Source of the DNA: Henckelia pumila
Taxonomy: Eukaryota; Streptophyta; Magnoliopsida; Lamiales; Gesneriaceae
Assembly (NCBI RefSeq): GCF_033568475.1
Contig: NW_027331833.1
Coordinates: forward strand, 2,356,001 to 2,420,000
Length of the DNA stretch: 64,000 bases
Direction: 5' to 3'
Positions 1-10,751 of the stretch are shown here, piece by piece (the stretch's first letter is position 1; the number at the start of each line of letters is the position of its first letter). The notes below the pieces were generated by a model. The model did no database searches. It was not told where the DNA came from and saw only the letters and a program-made list of their open reading frames with translations. Position numbers and translations under genes: made by a program.

Positions 1-1117
1 TAATGATGAAAATAATGTTTTCTCATTAATTGTTTCGAACAGGACCTCTTACATATATATAAAGAACTAGCTCTAACGTTACAGTAGACAAAGAAAGGAA
101 AGGTTGGCCTAATTACATGCTAATCAAATCAAGAATAATTACGGTGAAGATTTGGAGAATCAATATTTGTGCAGATTGATACTTGACATATTTTAACAAT
201 CAAGATCTATGCTTATATCGATCGAGTGTAATTTAATTGTAATATAATAAATGTTAGTCACATTCTATTTTTATCTTTTCTTTCACTGATCATATGAATA
301 TATATTACCCCAAATAAATCTTTCCATGTATATAATTGTAAGTATTAGCTAGTAAATATTTGTGTATGTTTAGTTGTTGTTAATCTGAATATTTCCACGT
401 ATTGTTAAATTAATTATATTTCATAATTAGGGTATATGACAGATGATGACTCATACGGTGCAATAATTGTCCTTACAATGAGAGTGGCACCTGAAGTTTG
501 GAGTTTGGGATGTTATAGAGTTTAAAATATTGAAGTTATAATATCGTTATCACCAAAATATATAATTGTTGATAAAACGATAAACACTTGAATAAATTAT
601 GAATGATAACACATTTTTTTCATGATGTACTACTTTAGTTTTTATTAATACAGTACTGAACAAACACATTATTCTAAAAAGCGCCAAAAATCATAATTAA
701 GTGCGAAGCATGAAAAAAGTTTTAATTCGGGTAATAGCGATTAACTTATAGTTGGACATATTAAGCATGAAAAAAATGACATCTTGTTAAATAAGATTTT
801 ATTTTAAATTCATTTTTTTTAAAAAATATTTTTCTTTTTTTTAAACAAAATATTTTTTACCTTTTAATTTCTAAATTTAAGATGCTAAATATTTTACAAT
901 AATATTTTTTTTAAAAAAATAATAATGCATCTAATGTTTTTAATGGTTTGATCTTGATAATAAAAAATTTTCTAAAATTTTTACATTTATTGTTAAATTT
1001 TGTATTTTTTAGTGTGTTCTTAATTTAATCTATTGGCATGATTTGATATAATTAAAATTATGTCTAAAAGTTTTAAAAAAAATTACATAAATTTTCATAC
1101 CAAACCAAATTCCACTT
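1..1117. other. AT-rich intergenic DNA, no gene seen
   Basis: No reading frame with recognisable protein similarity, no RNA gene and no clear repeat boundary were seen. The stretch is strongly AT-rich with poly-A/T runs (for example 780-920), as expected of plant intergenic DNA. Confidence 0.6.
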
Positions 1118-1206
1118 GTGAAAATTAAAAAGTACCGGTCAACTCATTTATTCTACATGGTGAGCATGAAGTGGGCATATAGTGTTGGACACCATAAAAG
1201 AACTCG
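1118..1206. repeat. Extra arm of the first palindromic element
   Basis: Bases 1129-1206 are a near-exact direct copy of 1275-1350 and are inverted relative to 1214-1265. The motif GTGGGCATATAGTGTTGG is shared. This looks like a partial second copy or an unequal duplication of the neighbouring MITE-like element. The centre of the inverted pair is near 1209. Confidence 0.6.
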
Positions 1207-1212
1207 TTTAGA

Positions 1213-1349
1213 GTTCTTTTATGGTCCCCAACACTATATGCCCACTTCATGTCCACTATGTACAAGTCAACTCATCTATTGTACCGATCAACTCATTTAT
1301 TCTACATGATGGGCATGAAGTGGGCATATAGTGTTGGGCACCATAAAAG

Positions 1350-1353
<4 letters not shown>
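1213..1353. mobile_element. Palindromic MITE-like element 1 abutting a (TA)n tract
   Basis: The left arm (1214-1265, beginning GAGTTCTTTTATGGT) is the reverse complement of the right arm (1300-1353, ending ACCATAAAAGAATT). The arms carry GCCCAC boxes. The right end runs directly into a (TA)n microsatellite. There is no coding capacity. It resembles elements 2 and 3 downstream in layout, so all three probably belong to related non-autonomous families that insert into TA repeats, like the Micron elements described in rice. That last comparison is by behaviour, not by sequence identity. Confidence 0.65.

Positions 1354-1416
<63 letters not shown>
1353..1416. repeat. (TA)n microsatellite
   Basis: Uninterrupted TA dinucleotide run of about 64 bases between two palindromic elements. 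Confidence 0.95.
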
Positions 1417-1419
<3 letters not shown>

Positions 1420-1569
1420 TCTTTCAGGTGCCCACCTAAAATGCCCACTACCATGCCCACCAATGATGTGACACTATTCTATTGGACCTACAATTTATCA
1501 CATCTTTATCACATCCAATAGAATAGTGCCACATCATTGTTGGGCATGGTGGTGGGCACCTGAAAGAAA

Positions 1570-1572
<3 letters not shown>
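1417..1572. mobile_element. Palindromic MITE-like element 2 between (TA)n tracts
   Basis: The element begins GTTTCTTTCAGGTGCCCACC and ends with the reverse complement, GGTGGGCACCTGAAAGAAAC. The arms pair over most of their length (about 70 bases each), including a CCAATAGAATAGTG segment. Both sides are pure TA repeats, so the element either inserted in a TA microsatellite or carries one at its ends. It encodes nothing. Confidence 0.75.

Positions 1573-1610
<38 letters not shown>
1573..1610. repeat. (TA)n microsatellite
   Basis: Uninterrupted TA run of about 38 bases separating palindromic elements 2 and 3. Confidence 0.95.
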
Positions 1611-1613
<3 letters not shown>

Positions 1614-1777
1614 TTTTGCTATGCTGCCCACCTCCTGTGTCCACCTTCATGCCCACCTATGAGGTGGCACTCATCCATTGGATGAACCATTTGTATATGA
1701 TTCATCTCATCCATGGGATGATTGCCACCTCATAGGTGGGCATAGAGGTGGGCACGGGAGGTGGGCAGCATAGCAAA

Positions 1778-1781
<4 letters not shown>
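1611..1781. mobile_element. Palindromic MITE-like element 3 between (TA)n tracts
   Basis: Starts GAGTTTTGCTATGCTGCCCA and ends with its reverse complement TGGGCAGCATAGCAAAACT. The arms include CCACCTATGAGGTGGCA and its mate near 1728-1745. TA repeats lie on both sides. The sequence differs from elements 1 and 2 but keeps the same plan: GAGTTT-like ends, GCCCACC boxes and a short asymmetric centre. Confidence 0.75.

Positions 1782-1817
<36 letters not shown>
1782..1817. repeat. (TA)n microsatellite
   Basis: TA run of about 36 bases closing the palindromic cluster. Confidence 0.95.
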
Positions 1818-1820
<3 letters not shown>

Positions 1821-1873
1821 TAATTGATGAGATGGTTAAGAATCATTATAATGAAGAAATGTCATTTATCTCC

Positions 1874-2356
1874 AGAGGTGGGTACGTATATCGTACCATA
1901 TCGTATCAAAAAATTGTATATCATATATCGTATGTCGTATCGAAAATTACGATATAAGAAAATATTATATCGATACCGACCGAAACTCTCTGTTTACCGA
2001 AAATCGATATACAAAAATTTTCAGTACATATAAATAGTATACCGATCATACCAAAATTTTACGGTAAGCCGAAATTTCGGTACGGTATAGGTATATGACG
2101 TTTTATACCCAAAAAAACTTTATATTTTTAAAAATTTAAAAAATTATTTTTTATAAATATTATATATTTAAATTTTTTATATTATTTCGGTATACCGTTA
2201 TATTACCGAAATTTTCAAATTTCATACCGTTAACATAATGAAAAATTCGGTATCGTTACCGTACCGTACCGAAATCTTTGATATATCAAAAATTCGATAA
2301 TTTTTCGGTACAGTAACTTTAGTATACCAAAAATTTGGTATTTTTTCCCACCCCTA
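1874..2356. mobile_element. TACCG-rich non-autonomous hAT-like element
   Basis: Dense repeats of CGGTAT/ATACCG and TCGGTA fill the interval. The left end is AGAGGTGGGTACG. The right end reads CCCACCCCTA, giving an imperfect inverted terminus of the TAGGGGTG type common in plant hAT-related MITEs. I could not find a convincing 8 bp target duplication. A related element lies at 61718-62156 near the other end of the window. Confidence 0.55.
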
Positions 2357-2478
2357 TATATCATATATGTGAGAAGATTTTCTTTTATACCTTATTGACC
2401 GTTTGACACTTTTTTACATTTTAAAAAGAGAAGAGACTTTGGTGTATGAATTTTTTTTATTCCAAATAATAAACATAT

Positions 2479-2988
2479 TGTTAGGAATTTGCCGTCCAAC
2501 CACGATCCGACATTCTTCAATATTTCTTGGATCTAATCTGAACCTGCACAACCAAAGGCAAAGAAATGGAGAAACCAAAGAACAAGAACAATAACGAGAT
2601 GGATATTACCGGGGCTCAGACGCTACGATCTCTGCAATATCTCCAGCAATCCACGACGAAGACCAGAAAAGATTCCCACGCTCTCACTCATTACCATTGC
2701 CCAAGTCTCTACACACAGTAGAGAAATCTCTGCCCAACGAGAAAGAAGAGAAAAGAGAAGCAACCCAAAGAATAGCACAAAGCTAGGAGAAGAGTAGACA
2801 CTCAGCCTACGCCCTCACCCTCACGCTCACAAGTTCTCTCTCAATCTCTCACTCTCACGATCTCTCGGCAGCAGAATAAAAGGGAACGCTCTGGCGGCTC
2901 ACACACATCAGACAAGGGCAAGAGGGAATAAATATAAGGGCTTATGATATGGGCTGGGAAATAAAATAAGTTGGGCCAAAGCCCAACA
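2479..2988 (-). repeat. 3' LTR of the deleted Copia element
   Basis: On the plus strand it runs TGTTAGGAAT to AGCCCAACA and matches 5331-5840 with only scattered differences. It ends directly at target duplication CATAT on the outer side. The inner side carries AATCTCCACCTTTT (2989-3002), the complement of a polypurine tract. Confidence 0.92.
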
Positions 2989-3244
2989 AATCTCCACCTT
3001 TTGGTCCAACATCGGTTCAGTGGGTTTTGGAGAACCACCTAAAGCATCATCATCGCCCCACAACATAACACAAAGTTAGTATGCATCAAGACATGTAGCA
3101 AACACAAAGTAAGCTACAAGCTACAACACAAAGTTCACAAATTTCCCAACAGAATCTCAACTTATGATAAGAGCACACAGTTCTCATATAAGAAAATAAT
3201 TTTTCAATATAAACCATACCTTTTTCAACCACGTCAAGAAGGTA

Positions 3245-3751
3245 CTACAATCTAACATCAAAATATTTCATCTCCCAATCAAACTGAAGCATAAACGCAT
3301 GCATAATACTCATAATAGTAAACATTATGATAGGAGAAAATATTTCAACCAGTTGTGGTTGCCTAACATTTTGTCTATCTCTCTCCCTAGCTATTTGACA
3401 ATCATTTAGATCACAAAGATCATTTTTTCGCACATTTTCAACAATGTCCTCATGTACATCAAAATTATCAATAGCATTTTCACACAGATTTTCAGGCACT
3501 TCATCTACACTAGGCACATTCTGAACATTTTCAGAATTAAAACATAAACCATACAAGTGCTCTACCTTGCTTGGAGCAGCGACGGGTACGAGAATGGGGG
3601 AATTGAGAAACTTAACTCTAGATTGTCTACCAAGAATACAAGAATCAAATTTAGCATGGAAAACATATAATTTTCTCCTTTTGGAGACTTTGAAAATTAT
3701 TAAACATCCTTTCAAAATTTTTATCACTCCACTACCCCATTTACCATGCAA
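3245..3751 (-). pseudogene. Pre-integrase fragment fused to a pol linker fragment
   Basis: The first 35 or so residues resemble the segment just before Copia integrase (GKWGSGVIKILKG...KLYVFHAKF). The remainder resembles the acidic linker that precedes reverse transcriptase, including ARERDRQNVRQPQ, a degenerate form of the RPRR-type linker. Integrase and RT between or after these parts are absent. This is a deletion joint inside pol. Whether the fusion is translated is unknown. Confidence 0.6.
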
Positions 3752-3762
3752 ACCATCTTCTT

Positions 3763-4095
3763 CTAATGCAGCACAAAAATCAGATTATGGCATAAATCAG
3801 GCACATGTCTCACATTTTTCAAGGTTAACACATAACCAGAATCAAATTTCAAAGAGACGTCACCAAGACCAACAACTTGACATGATTTATCATTCGTCAT
3901 ACAAACTGACCCATGGTTCACTTCTTGATAATTAGAAAATATGTTTTTAAAAAGAGATATATGGAACGTGCATGCAGAATCGACAACCCATTCATTTTCA
4001 CTCAAAGAAATAGAATGCACAAAGTTCACATTAGGCACATCACATATCTCAATCACCGTAAAAACATCACCCAAATTTTCACTACAAGAAGCCAT
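3763..4095 (-). pseudogene. Copia aspartic protease fragment
   Basis: The 110-residue frame contains NEWVVDSACTFHIS, the active-site segment of Copia proteases (D-S-A/G). It then has KNVRHVPDLCHNLI, the conserved strand that follows. It lies just downstream of gag in the same frame, separated by one stop codon near 4109. It ends early by frameshift into the fragment at 3245-3751. Confidence 0.75.
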
Positions 4096-4108
4096 GTTAG
4101 CAATATCG

Positions 4109-4921
4109 TCATGCTGATTTTTTCAAATCTTGTTTTTGGTTTTGCATAGGCCTAGAACAATCTCTAATGAAATGACCAATTTCACCACAATTATAACATT
4201 TTCTATTATTAGACCTCGACTGGCATCTTGACTTACTCTTACCTCGATTTTCAAGAGAAAATTGGTTATGATTGTCTGAAGATCTTTGAAAATGATTTGT
4301 GAACATTCCTCTCACATGCATAACCTCACCCGAATTATTATCACCCTTATTAGTTTTTAAATCTATCTCTTTACTTTTTAAACCATTCACAACAGTTTCT
4401 AAAGAAATCTTATCTCTTCCATTCTTAATGGCATATTTCACATCACTGTAAGAATCAGGAATAGCATTTAAAAGCACAATAACGGTGTAATCATCAATAT
4501 GCTCATATCTAGTTTGCTTAATATCTTGAACAAGTTTGGTAAACACATCCAAATTTTCATCTATATCTTTAATCAAATCAAGTTTGAACCAGAAAAATTT
4601 TTCAAGCAAAAATAATTTACTAGGCAACGAGGTCTCAGTATAAAGTTCTTCCAACTTTTCCCAAAGCTCTTTAGCCGATTTTAGTTTACCAACTTTCCTT
4701 AACACAGAGTCAGATAAATTCAAGATTATCGAAGAATAAGCAAATTCATCTGTTTCAGTTTTTTTCTCATCATTTTCAGTGGCAGAATATGAAAGATTTA
4801 TTTCTTTGAAATTTTTTTGTTGAATCAAAATTCCTTTCATTTTTAGTTGCCATATTGAAAAATCTGTTTTACCATTAAAAGGTACGAGATTATATCCAGT
4901 CAAAGATATCTTTTCACCCAT
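4109..4921 (-). CDS. Copia gag (nucleocapsid) protein
   Basis: Gag of the deleted Copia element, which would package element RNA into virus-like particles in the cytoplasm. I place the start at the methionine of MGEKISLTGYNLVPFNG, because gag of this group begins with a short stretch before the F-x-G-x-x-x-x-x-W motif, seen here as FNGKTDFSIWQLKM. A further 12 upstream residues are open but unlike the family. The middle shows the KELWEKLEELY and LDLIKDIDENLDVFTKLV helices of Ty1/Copia gag. A CCHC zinc knuckle, CYNCGEIGHFIRDC, is near the end. The frame is uninterrupted for about 270 residues. It is the only well-preserved gene of this element, suggesting gag was kept after pol was lost. Confidence 0.85.
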   Translation of the reverse strand: MGEKISLTGYNLVPFNGKTDFSIWQLKMKGILIQQKNFKEINLSYSATENDEKKTETDEFAYSSIILNLSDSVLRKVGKLKSAKELWEKLEELYTETSLPSKLFLLEKFFWFKLDLIKDIDENLDVFTKLVQDIKQTRYEHIDDYTVIVLLNAIPDSYSDVKYAIKNGRDKISLETVVNGLKSKEIDLKTNKGDNNSGEVMHVRGMFTNHFQRSSDNHNQFSLENRGKSKSRCQSRSNNRKCYNCGEIGHFIRDCSRPMQNQKQDLKKSA

Positions 4922-5316
4922 AAAAATAACAAAGGGCAAAACCAACAAATTTTTCACACAGAAAAACAGTAAAACATAGAAAAGATTTTCACACAGAAAT
5001 CTTATAAATCAAGACCAGCAGGCAGCAAGCACACAAATTTCAGCAAACACAGCGGAAGCAACAAGCAAGCACGTAAGTCCTAGGTTTCTACCAGCACATA
5101 ATCCCAGCACCTAAATCCGCGGCCAGCGGCTACTACTAAAACAATAAAAATTGTTCAAGGTCAAGCCAATATACCAGCGCGAAACTCCCTTACTTAGAGT
5201 TTTGATCCCATGAATCAGCGGCGACGGCGGACGGCGGGATGTCCAGGCGGTGGCGACGGACCAGTGGGCAGCGGCTGACAGATGGAGGTGGAGCGGACCG
5301 GCGGCAACCAACCCAT

Positions 5317-5330
5317 GGCTTTCATATCAC
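5317..5330 (-). other. Diverged tRNA-Met primer binding site
   Basis: Read on the minus strand, the bases next to the right LTR are TGATATGAAAGCC. This matches the usual plant primer site TGGTATCAGAGCC at 10 of 13 positions. The position, directly inside the 5' LTR, supports the minus orientation. Confidence 0.6.
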
Positions 5331-5840
5331 TGTTAGGAATCCGCCGTCCAACCACGATCCAACATTCTTCAATCTTTCTTGGATATAATCTGAACCTGCA
5401 CAACCAAAGGCAAAGAAACAGAAAAACCAAAGAACAAGAACAATAACGAGATGGATATTACCGGGGCTCAGACGCTACGATCTCTCCAATATCACCAGCA
5501 ATCCACGACGAAGACCAGAAAAGATTCCCACGCTCTCACTTGTTACCACTGCCCAAGTCTCTACACACAGTAGAGAAATCCCTGCCCAACGAGAAAGAAG
5601 AGAAAAGAGAAGCAACCCAAAGAATAGCACAAAGCTAGGAGAAGAGTAGACACTCAACCTACGCCCTCACCCTCACGCTCACAAGCTCTCTCTCAATCTC
5701 TCGCTCTCAAAATCTCTCGGGAGCAGAAGAAAAGGGAACGCTCTGGCGGCTCACACACATCAGACAAGGGCAAGAGGGAATAAATATAAGGGCTTAAGAT
5801 ATGAGCAGGGAAATAACATAATATGGGCCAAAGCCCAACA
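5331..5840 (-). repeat. 5' LTR of the deleted Copia element
   Basis: Same length and near-identical sequence to 2479-2988, starting TGTTAGGAAT and ending AAGCCCAACA. It is followed by the CATAT duplication at 5841-5845. Confidence 0.92.
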
Positions 5841-5884
5841 CATATAAAGACAAAATGAGTTGAGTCTAGTTGTGAGTGCCCATT

Positions 5885-5989
5885 CAGAGTCCAGACGGTG
5901 GTCTTCGTGTAATATTGAAATTGAAATGGAAATTATTGATTTTTTTATTAAGAAAAAAGTTTTACACGAAGACCACCGTCTTGACTCTG
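5885..5989. repeat. Hairpin with 28 bp arms and 49-base loop
   Basis: Arms 5885-5912 and 5962-5989 are complementary with a single mismatch (core ACGGTGGTCTTCGTGTAA on the left). The loop is 49 bases. It could be a tiny MITE, a hairpin-RNA source or a remnant. No flanking duplication is clear. Confidence 0.7.
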
Positions 5990-6650
5990 GAATTGAAAGT
6001 ATTGATTTTTTTTATATGACAATTACGCGTCGTGGATATATCAAATTTAGCTCGACCATTGAAATCATTCGGTGCATATTTAGTAAATTATTGGTATTAT
6101 GACATCAAAATTTGCAAATCAAATGAGTCATCGAAACCACATTGATCAAGTTTTGTATGACAGGCTCGTTCGAAAAAGTATTAAAAGAAAAAATAAAATT
6201 CCTAAACATTGGTCATATGTTCACCTACTCCACCAACTCGGATACCTCATTGGATGCATGATCAAATAAATTTTTACTTATTAGCTTGGAAAAATTATAA
6301 CATTGGTTCTTTATTTTACCCCTGAAAAAAAAAATAGTCCTGTAAGCTTTCAATGCCCGATTTTAATCCAAAAAATCGGTTCTTTTCATCAATTTTAATC
6401 GTTTTCAAGACCAACCCGAGGATGATGGATAACTTTATTTGACGATTTAATAATAAAATATTAAAAACGAGAATTAAAAAAAAAAGATTAAAAACGGAAA
6501 AAAGCAAAATCATAATCTTCTTTATGGACGACCAGGTCCCACCAAAAGGAACTATACAATGCTTTATATTATATTATCTATTTGTCCGCGCGCACGCCAG
6601 ATATGTACGGACACTAACTAATTAGTGAGACAAGTAGCATCATAATTATA
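5990..6650. other. Intergenic DNA, nothing recognised
   Basis: No coding similarity or repeat boundary was seen between the hairpin and the foldback element. Confidence 0.5.
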
Positions 6651-8145
6651 GAGTTATTTGCACTAAACACTTTTGTGAAATATTAAAACTGCAAATTTTT
6701 TCTCTGTGAAATTTTAATAGGCATATTCAACCTTGATCTTTTAAAAAATTAGCACACTCGCCCCTTCAGATGAGTGATTGTTGCGCACGCGCCCCTCATG
6801 CGACTGGGCAAAGATTTTGATATTTTTTTTCACCAAATACCCCTGTGAAATATTAAAAATGCATATTTGACCCCAGTAAAAATAATTTTTAAATCTATTC
6901 AACCTATAATACACAATTTTTATTAAAAATCTAATTATAAAATATTTAGCAAACACTTTTTCTTTTATTAATTTTTTTTATTTTAAATTTTAAATTTATT
7001 ATGGTTATATAATTGTTTTCTAAAAAAATTATTATTTTATCTTGTTATCATTATTTTATTAAATTTTCTTCTTGTTTCCAACTTTTCAATTAAAAATGCA
7101 TTCATAAACGAGATTTAGATACCTAAAAGTACCAAAATATTAAATCAAAATGATAATTTCATTCATATTAATTTTCAATTTAAGATTATAGATTTTTGAA
7201 CCAAAATCTAAATTTTTTAAACTGCATTGCAGAATTTCCATTAAATAATAATACACAATACTTATTAAGATCTAATTATAAAATATTTTTCAAAAATTTT
7301 TAAATTTATTTATTTTTATTTTTTATTTTAAATTTATAATTTATAATTAATTTATTTCTAAAAAAATTAATACTTTAACTCGTTATCATTATTTTATCAA
7401 ATCACTTTGTGTTTTCAACTACTCCATTAAACATGATTCATAAATAAGGATTTAAATATCTAAAAATACCAAAATATTGAACCAAATGATAAGTTCGTGA
7501 ATGTTACTTTTTCGATTTAGAATTATATAAGCATGTTATTTTTTATTATTTATTACAAATTGTGCAATGCATATTCTCGAAAAAATTAAATTTTGGTTCA
7601 ATAATATATAGTCATAAATAAAAAAAACAATATGTTTGAACTTATCGGTTTAGTTCAATATTTTGGTACTTGAAATTATTTAAATATTTGTTTATGAATG
7701 CATGTTTAATGAAAAAGTTGGAAACAAAGAAGAAAGTTTATTAAAATAATGATAACAAAATAAAATAATAATATTTTTTAGAAAATAATTATATAATCAT
7801 AATAAATTTAAAATTAAAAATAAAATTAATAAAACGAAAAGTGTTTGCTAAATATTTTATAATTATATTTTAATAAAAATTGTGTATTATGGGTTGAATA
7901 GATTTAAAAATTATTTTCACAGGGGTCAAATATGTATTTTTAATATTTCACAGGAGTATTTGGTGCAAAAAAATATCAAAATCTTTGCCCAGTCGCATGA
8001 GGAGCGCGTGCGCAACAATCACTCACCTGAAGGGGCGAGTGTGCTAATTTTTTAAAAGGTCAGGGTTGAATATTCCTATTAAAATTTCACAGGGGAAAAC
8101 TGTGCATTTTCAATATTTCACAGGGGTGTTTGGTGCAAATAACTC
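6651..8145. mobile_element. Foldback element with about 500 bp inverted termini
   Basis: 6651 to about 7160 and about 7640 to 8145 are inverted copies. Both begin GAGTTATTTGCACYAAACAC, followed by repeated CACAGGGGT/ACCCCTGTGAAATATT segments and a GC-rich GCGCACGCGCCCCTCATGCG block. The centre (about 7245-7490) is a third, diverged direct copy of the inner arm. There is no coding sequence. Long termini suggest a Mutator-like or foldback non-autonomous transposon, but no matching 9 bp duplication is visible. The right end touches the truncated LTR of copy A, so the left flank may have been lost by deletion. Confidence 0.7.
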
Positions 8146-8937
8146 AAATATTTTGTCTTTCTTGGACTTATAGTTTTAAATTGATTGAGATTCTTTTAAA
8201 TTGAAAATTATCTTTAACTCAATTAATTTATTTCCTTAGTATGATTTGAGATATTATTGTATTTATCATAATATTTTTTTATCTCATATCTTAATATTTC
8301 ATTTCCTTATCTTTGTAGATTTAATTTGATCAAAAGGAATAAGATCAGGTTTATGGAAGAAATTTCACGCCTACATGGAAACTAGAATAAAGAATAATTC
8401 TTCTCTATATATTGAAGAGGCGTGTACAAGAGAAAAAGAGATCAAGCAACTGAGTTTTTCTTAGAGCTTAAAACATACGACTTAAGAGAATTCTGGAGAG
8501 ATTCTGAAGCTTGTGTTGATCAACATTATTTGATTGCCTTGATTGACTTGAAGCATTGGAGAACACTTGAAGATCAAATATTGAAGAGTGTGTTGTTCTC
8601 ATCGAGTTTTGGCATCAAGGATTCGTCTCCTTGTTTTTTTGATTTCTTTATTCTTTTTTTGTATAGAATGTTTAGGAGATGATTTGTTATTTATTTTCTC
8701 GCTTACTTTAGAGATAATTGATTTTTACAATAATTCACTAGTTTTAGGGTTTGTAAACTCTTTTATCTATTTTCTAGTCAAAGTTTTTTCATGAGTCATT
8801 GCAAGAGTATTTTATACTCTTTCTTAAATATCTGAGTCACGCTTTTACAATTTTCCGCTGCATGTTATTGGAGGTGTTGTCAACATCCTGTGACAACATC
8901 TAAATCTTTGTTTATGTGCAACCATTTATTCCTTACA
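8146..8937 (+). repeat. 5'-truncated LTR of copy A
   Basis: Aligns with the LTRs of copies B and C from the segment around TCTTTCTTGGAC onward, and ends ATTCCTTACA like theirs. The first 60 or so LTR bases are missing where the foldback element ends. It contains the family's dyad motif at 8872-8901. Confidence 0.75.
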
Positions 8938-8939
8938 AG

Positions 8940-8952
8940 TGGCATCAGAGAC
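8940..8952 (+). other. Primer binding site of copy A
   Basis: TGGCATCAGAGAC lies two bases inside the LTR end and matches the plant tRNA-Met primer site TGGTATCAGAGCC with two changes. Confidence 0.75.
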
Positions 8953-9014
8953 ATATTCTTGATACACTAAGAATTGATCCTGGTTTGTTTATTTTTTTTT
9001 TTACAGGGAATAAT

Positions 9015-10750
9015 ATGGACTCATCTACTACTGCAAACTCGTTTTTGAAACCTCCGGTTCTTGATGGCACAAATTATGCTTTGTGAAAGACAAGGATGCG
9101 CTTTACGATCAAAGCTATGGATGAACGTGCTTGGCAGAGTATTCTTACCGGTTGGACTGCACCTAAGGTCATGGACAAAGAGGGTGAATATATCATAAAT
9201 CCAGAAACTACATGGACAACTGAGGAGGCACAAATCTCAAGCTTTAATGCTAAAGCTATCAACGCTATATTCCCAAGTGTGGACATGAGAATTTTCGGAC
9301 TTATTGCTGATTGTGTTACTGCCAAGGACAAATGAGATACTCTTCTTGAGCATTGTGAAGGGTCTGCAAGTGTCAAGAGAACAAGGATGAGGCTACTATC
9401 CTCGAAATTTGAAAATCTCAAAATGAATGACAATGAAACGATTTCTGAATATGATCAGCGTATTTGAGAGATGACCACTGAGGCATTCACTCTTGGAGAA
9501 CAAATTGCTAATGAAATGGTGGTGAACAAAGTTCTTCGATCACTGTCGGAGAGATTAAATGGAAAAGCTTGGGCTCTTGAGGAAGTAAAAGATACTTCGA
9601 AGATGAAGTTGACAGAATTGATTATAATTCTTCAAGTGTTTGAGATGAATATTACAACACAGAAGAAGGACAAATGAAAATCAATAGTATTTCAGGCATC
9701 AAATGACTCATATGAGGATTATGTTCAATTTCGATAAGAAGTTCTTCAATCTGACCTAAAGAATGATACGATCTCACTCATCACCAAAAATTTCAATGAA
9801 TATCTAAAAAATATGAAGGAGATCAATAAATCTGATCAGAAACTTAAGGCAACAATGTTTTCTAACAAGCCTTTGAGAATTGCTGGGCCAGATCAATCAC
9901 CCAGGAAGTTTCTTGATCCTCACAAGCCTTGATTAATGTTGGAAGGGAAGAAGAAGCATGCTTTAAAGAAGATAGACATTGTACAGTGTCATGCATGTCA
10001 AGACTTTGGACATTATGCAAATGAGTGTGTGAATACTCTTCGGAAGGGAATGAACACATCCTTGAGTGATGAAGAGTCTGAAGAAGATGAAGAACAGGAA
10101 GATGAAGAAATTAAGTCATATAGGTCTATCAGCTTTACTGGAAAGCAAGAAGTTTTTTCAAGTCAGTCCATTAGGTGTTGCCGCAGGTGTTTCCACACCT
10201 GGCCGCAACATCTCCCAAAGGTCAGTATGTTTAACTTCTTCTACTGCTAATGATAAGTGCAATTCTGATGCAGGTGATGAAATAATGTCTATAGAAGATG
10301 TTCGTTTGATGTATGAAGAGTTATATTCTGACTGGATTAAAAGGAATAAGTCAAATAATATTCTTTCAAAAAAAAAATTCTGATTTGAAGACTGCTGTGT
10401 CAAAACTTGAAGTTGTGCTGAGTAATAAGGACCTGAAATTGTGTCAGGTAAAGGACACTAGCCAAGTTTAATTCAAGTACAAACAAGCTTGATTCTTTGC
10501 TCATGATGGGAAGATATGGTAAGGCTGGATTAGGATTTAAAAACAAAAAATTTGAGGTTGGTGAATCCTCAAAAGGTCTTGTGTTTGTTAAAGAAAGCTG
10601 CTGTGCAGGAAGCTCACCCAAAAATATCACACCAACCGAACCACCAAAAGGGAATTTACAGCCTACTGCTCCGAAAAAGTATGGAAGAAAACGTAAGTTT
10701 ATATGTCACTACTGTCATAGACTTGGTCATATCAAATCATAATGCTTTAA
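9015..10750 (+). pseudogene. Broken gag of copy A
   Basis: Starts with MDSSTTANSFLKPPVLDG as in copies B and C. It is interrupted by in-frame stops (for example just after NYAL near 9084, at 9333 and 9466) and by frameshifts. A first zinc knuckle, CHACQDFGHYANEC, is readable near 9985-10030. A second, CHYCHRLGHIKS, is near 10703-10740, where its last cysteine region is spoiled by a TAA. The RT- and INT-distal coiled-coil part is also frameshifted. It cannot make a full gag. Confidence 0.85.
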
Positions 10751-10751
10751 G

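Larger units (their letters stand above)
2479..5840 (-). mobile_element. Internally deleted Copia LTR retrotransposon
   Basis: Two 510 bp LTRs (2479-2988 and 5331-5840) are flanked by perfect 5 bp target duplications, CATAT at 2474-2478 and 5841-5845. The interior is only about 2.3 kb. On the minus strand it holds gag with a CCHC zinc knuckle, a Copia-type protease start, and a short stretch that jumps to linker sequence. The integrase core, reverse transcriptase and RNase H are missing. A diverged tRNA-Met primer site adjoins the right LTR and a polypurine tract adjoins the left LTR, fitting minus orientation. It would depend on another element for mobility. Confidence 0.9.

Noticed and set aside
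1249..1957. Frames encoding long IYIYIY stretches
   Set aside because: They are translations of (TA)n microsatellites.
9021..9433. Minus-strand frames opposite the copy A gag
   Set aside because: They are antisense shadows, present only because the gag frame is GC-poor and broken.
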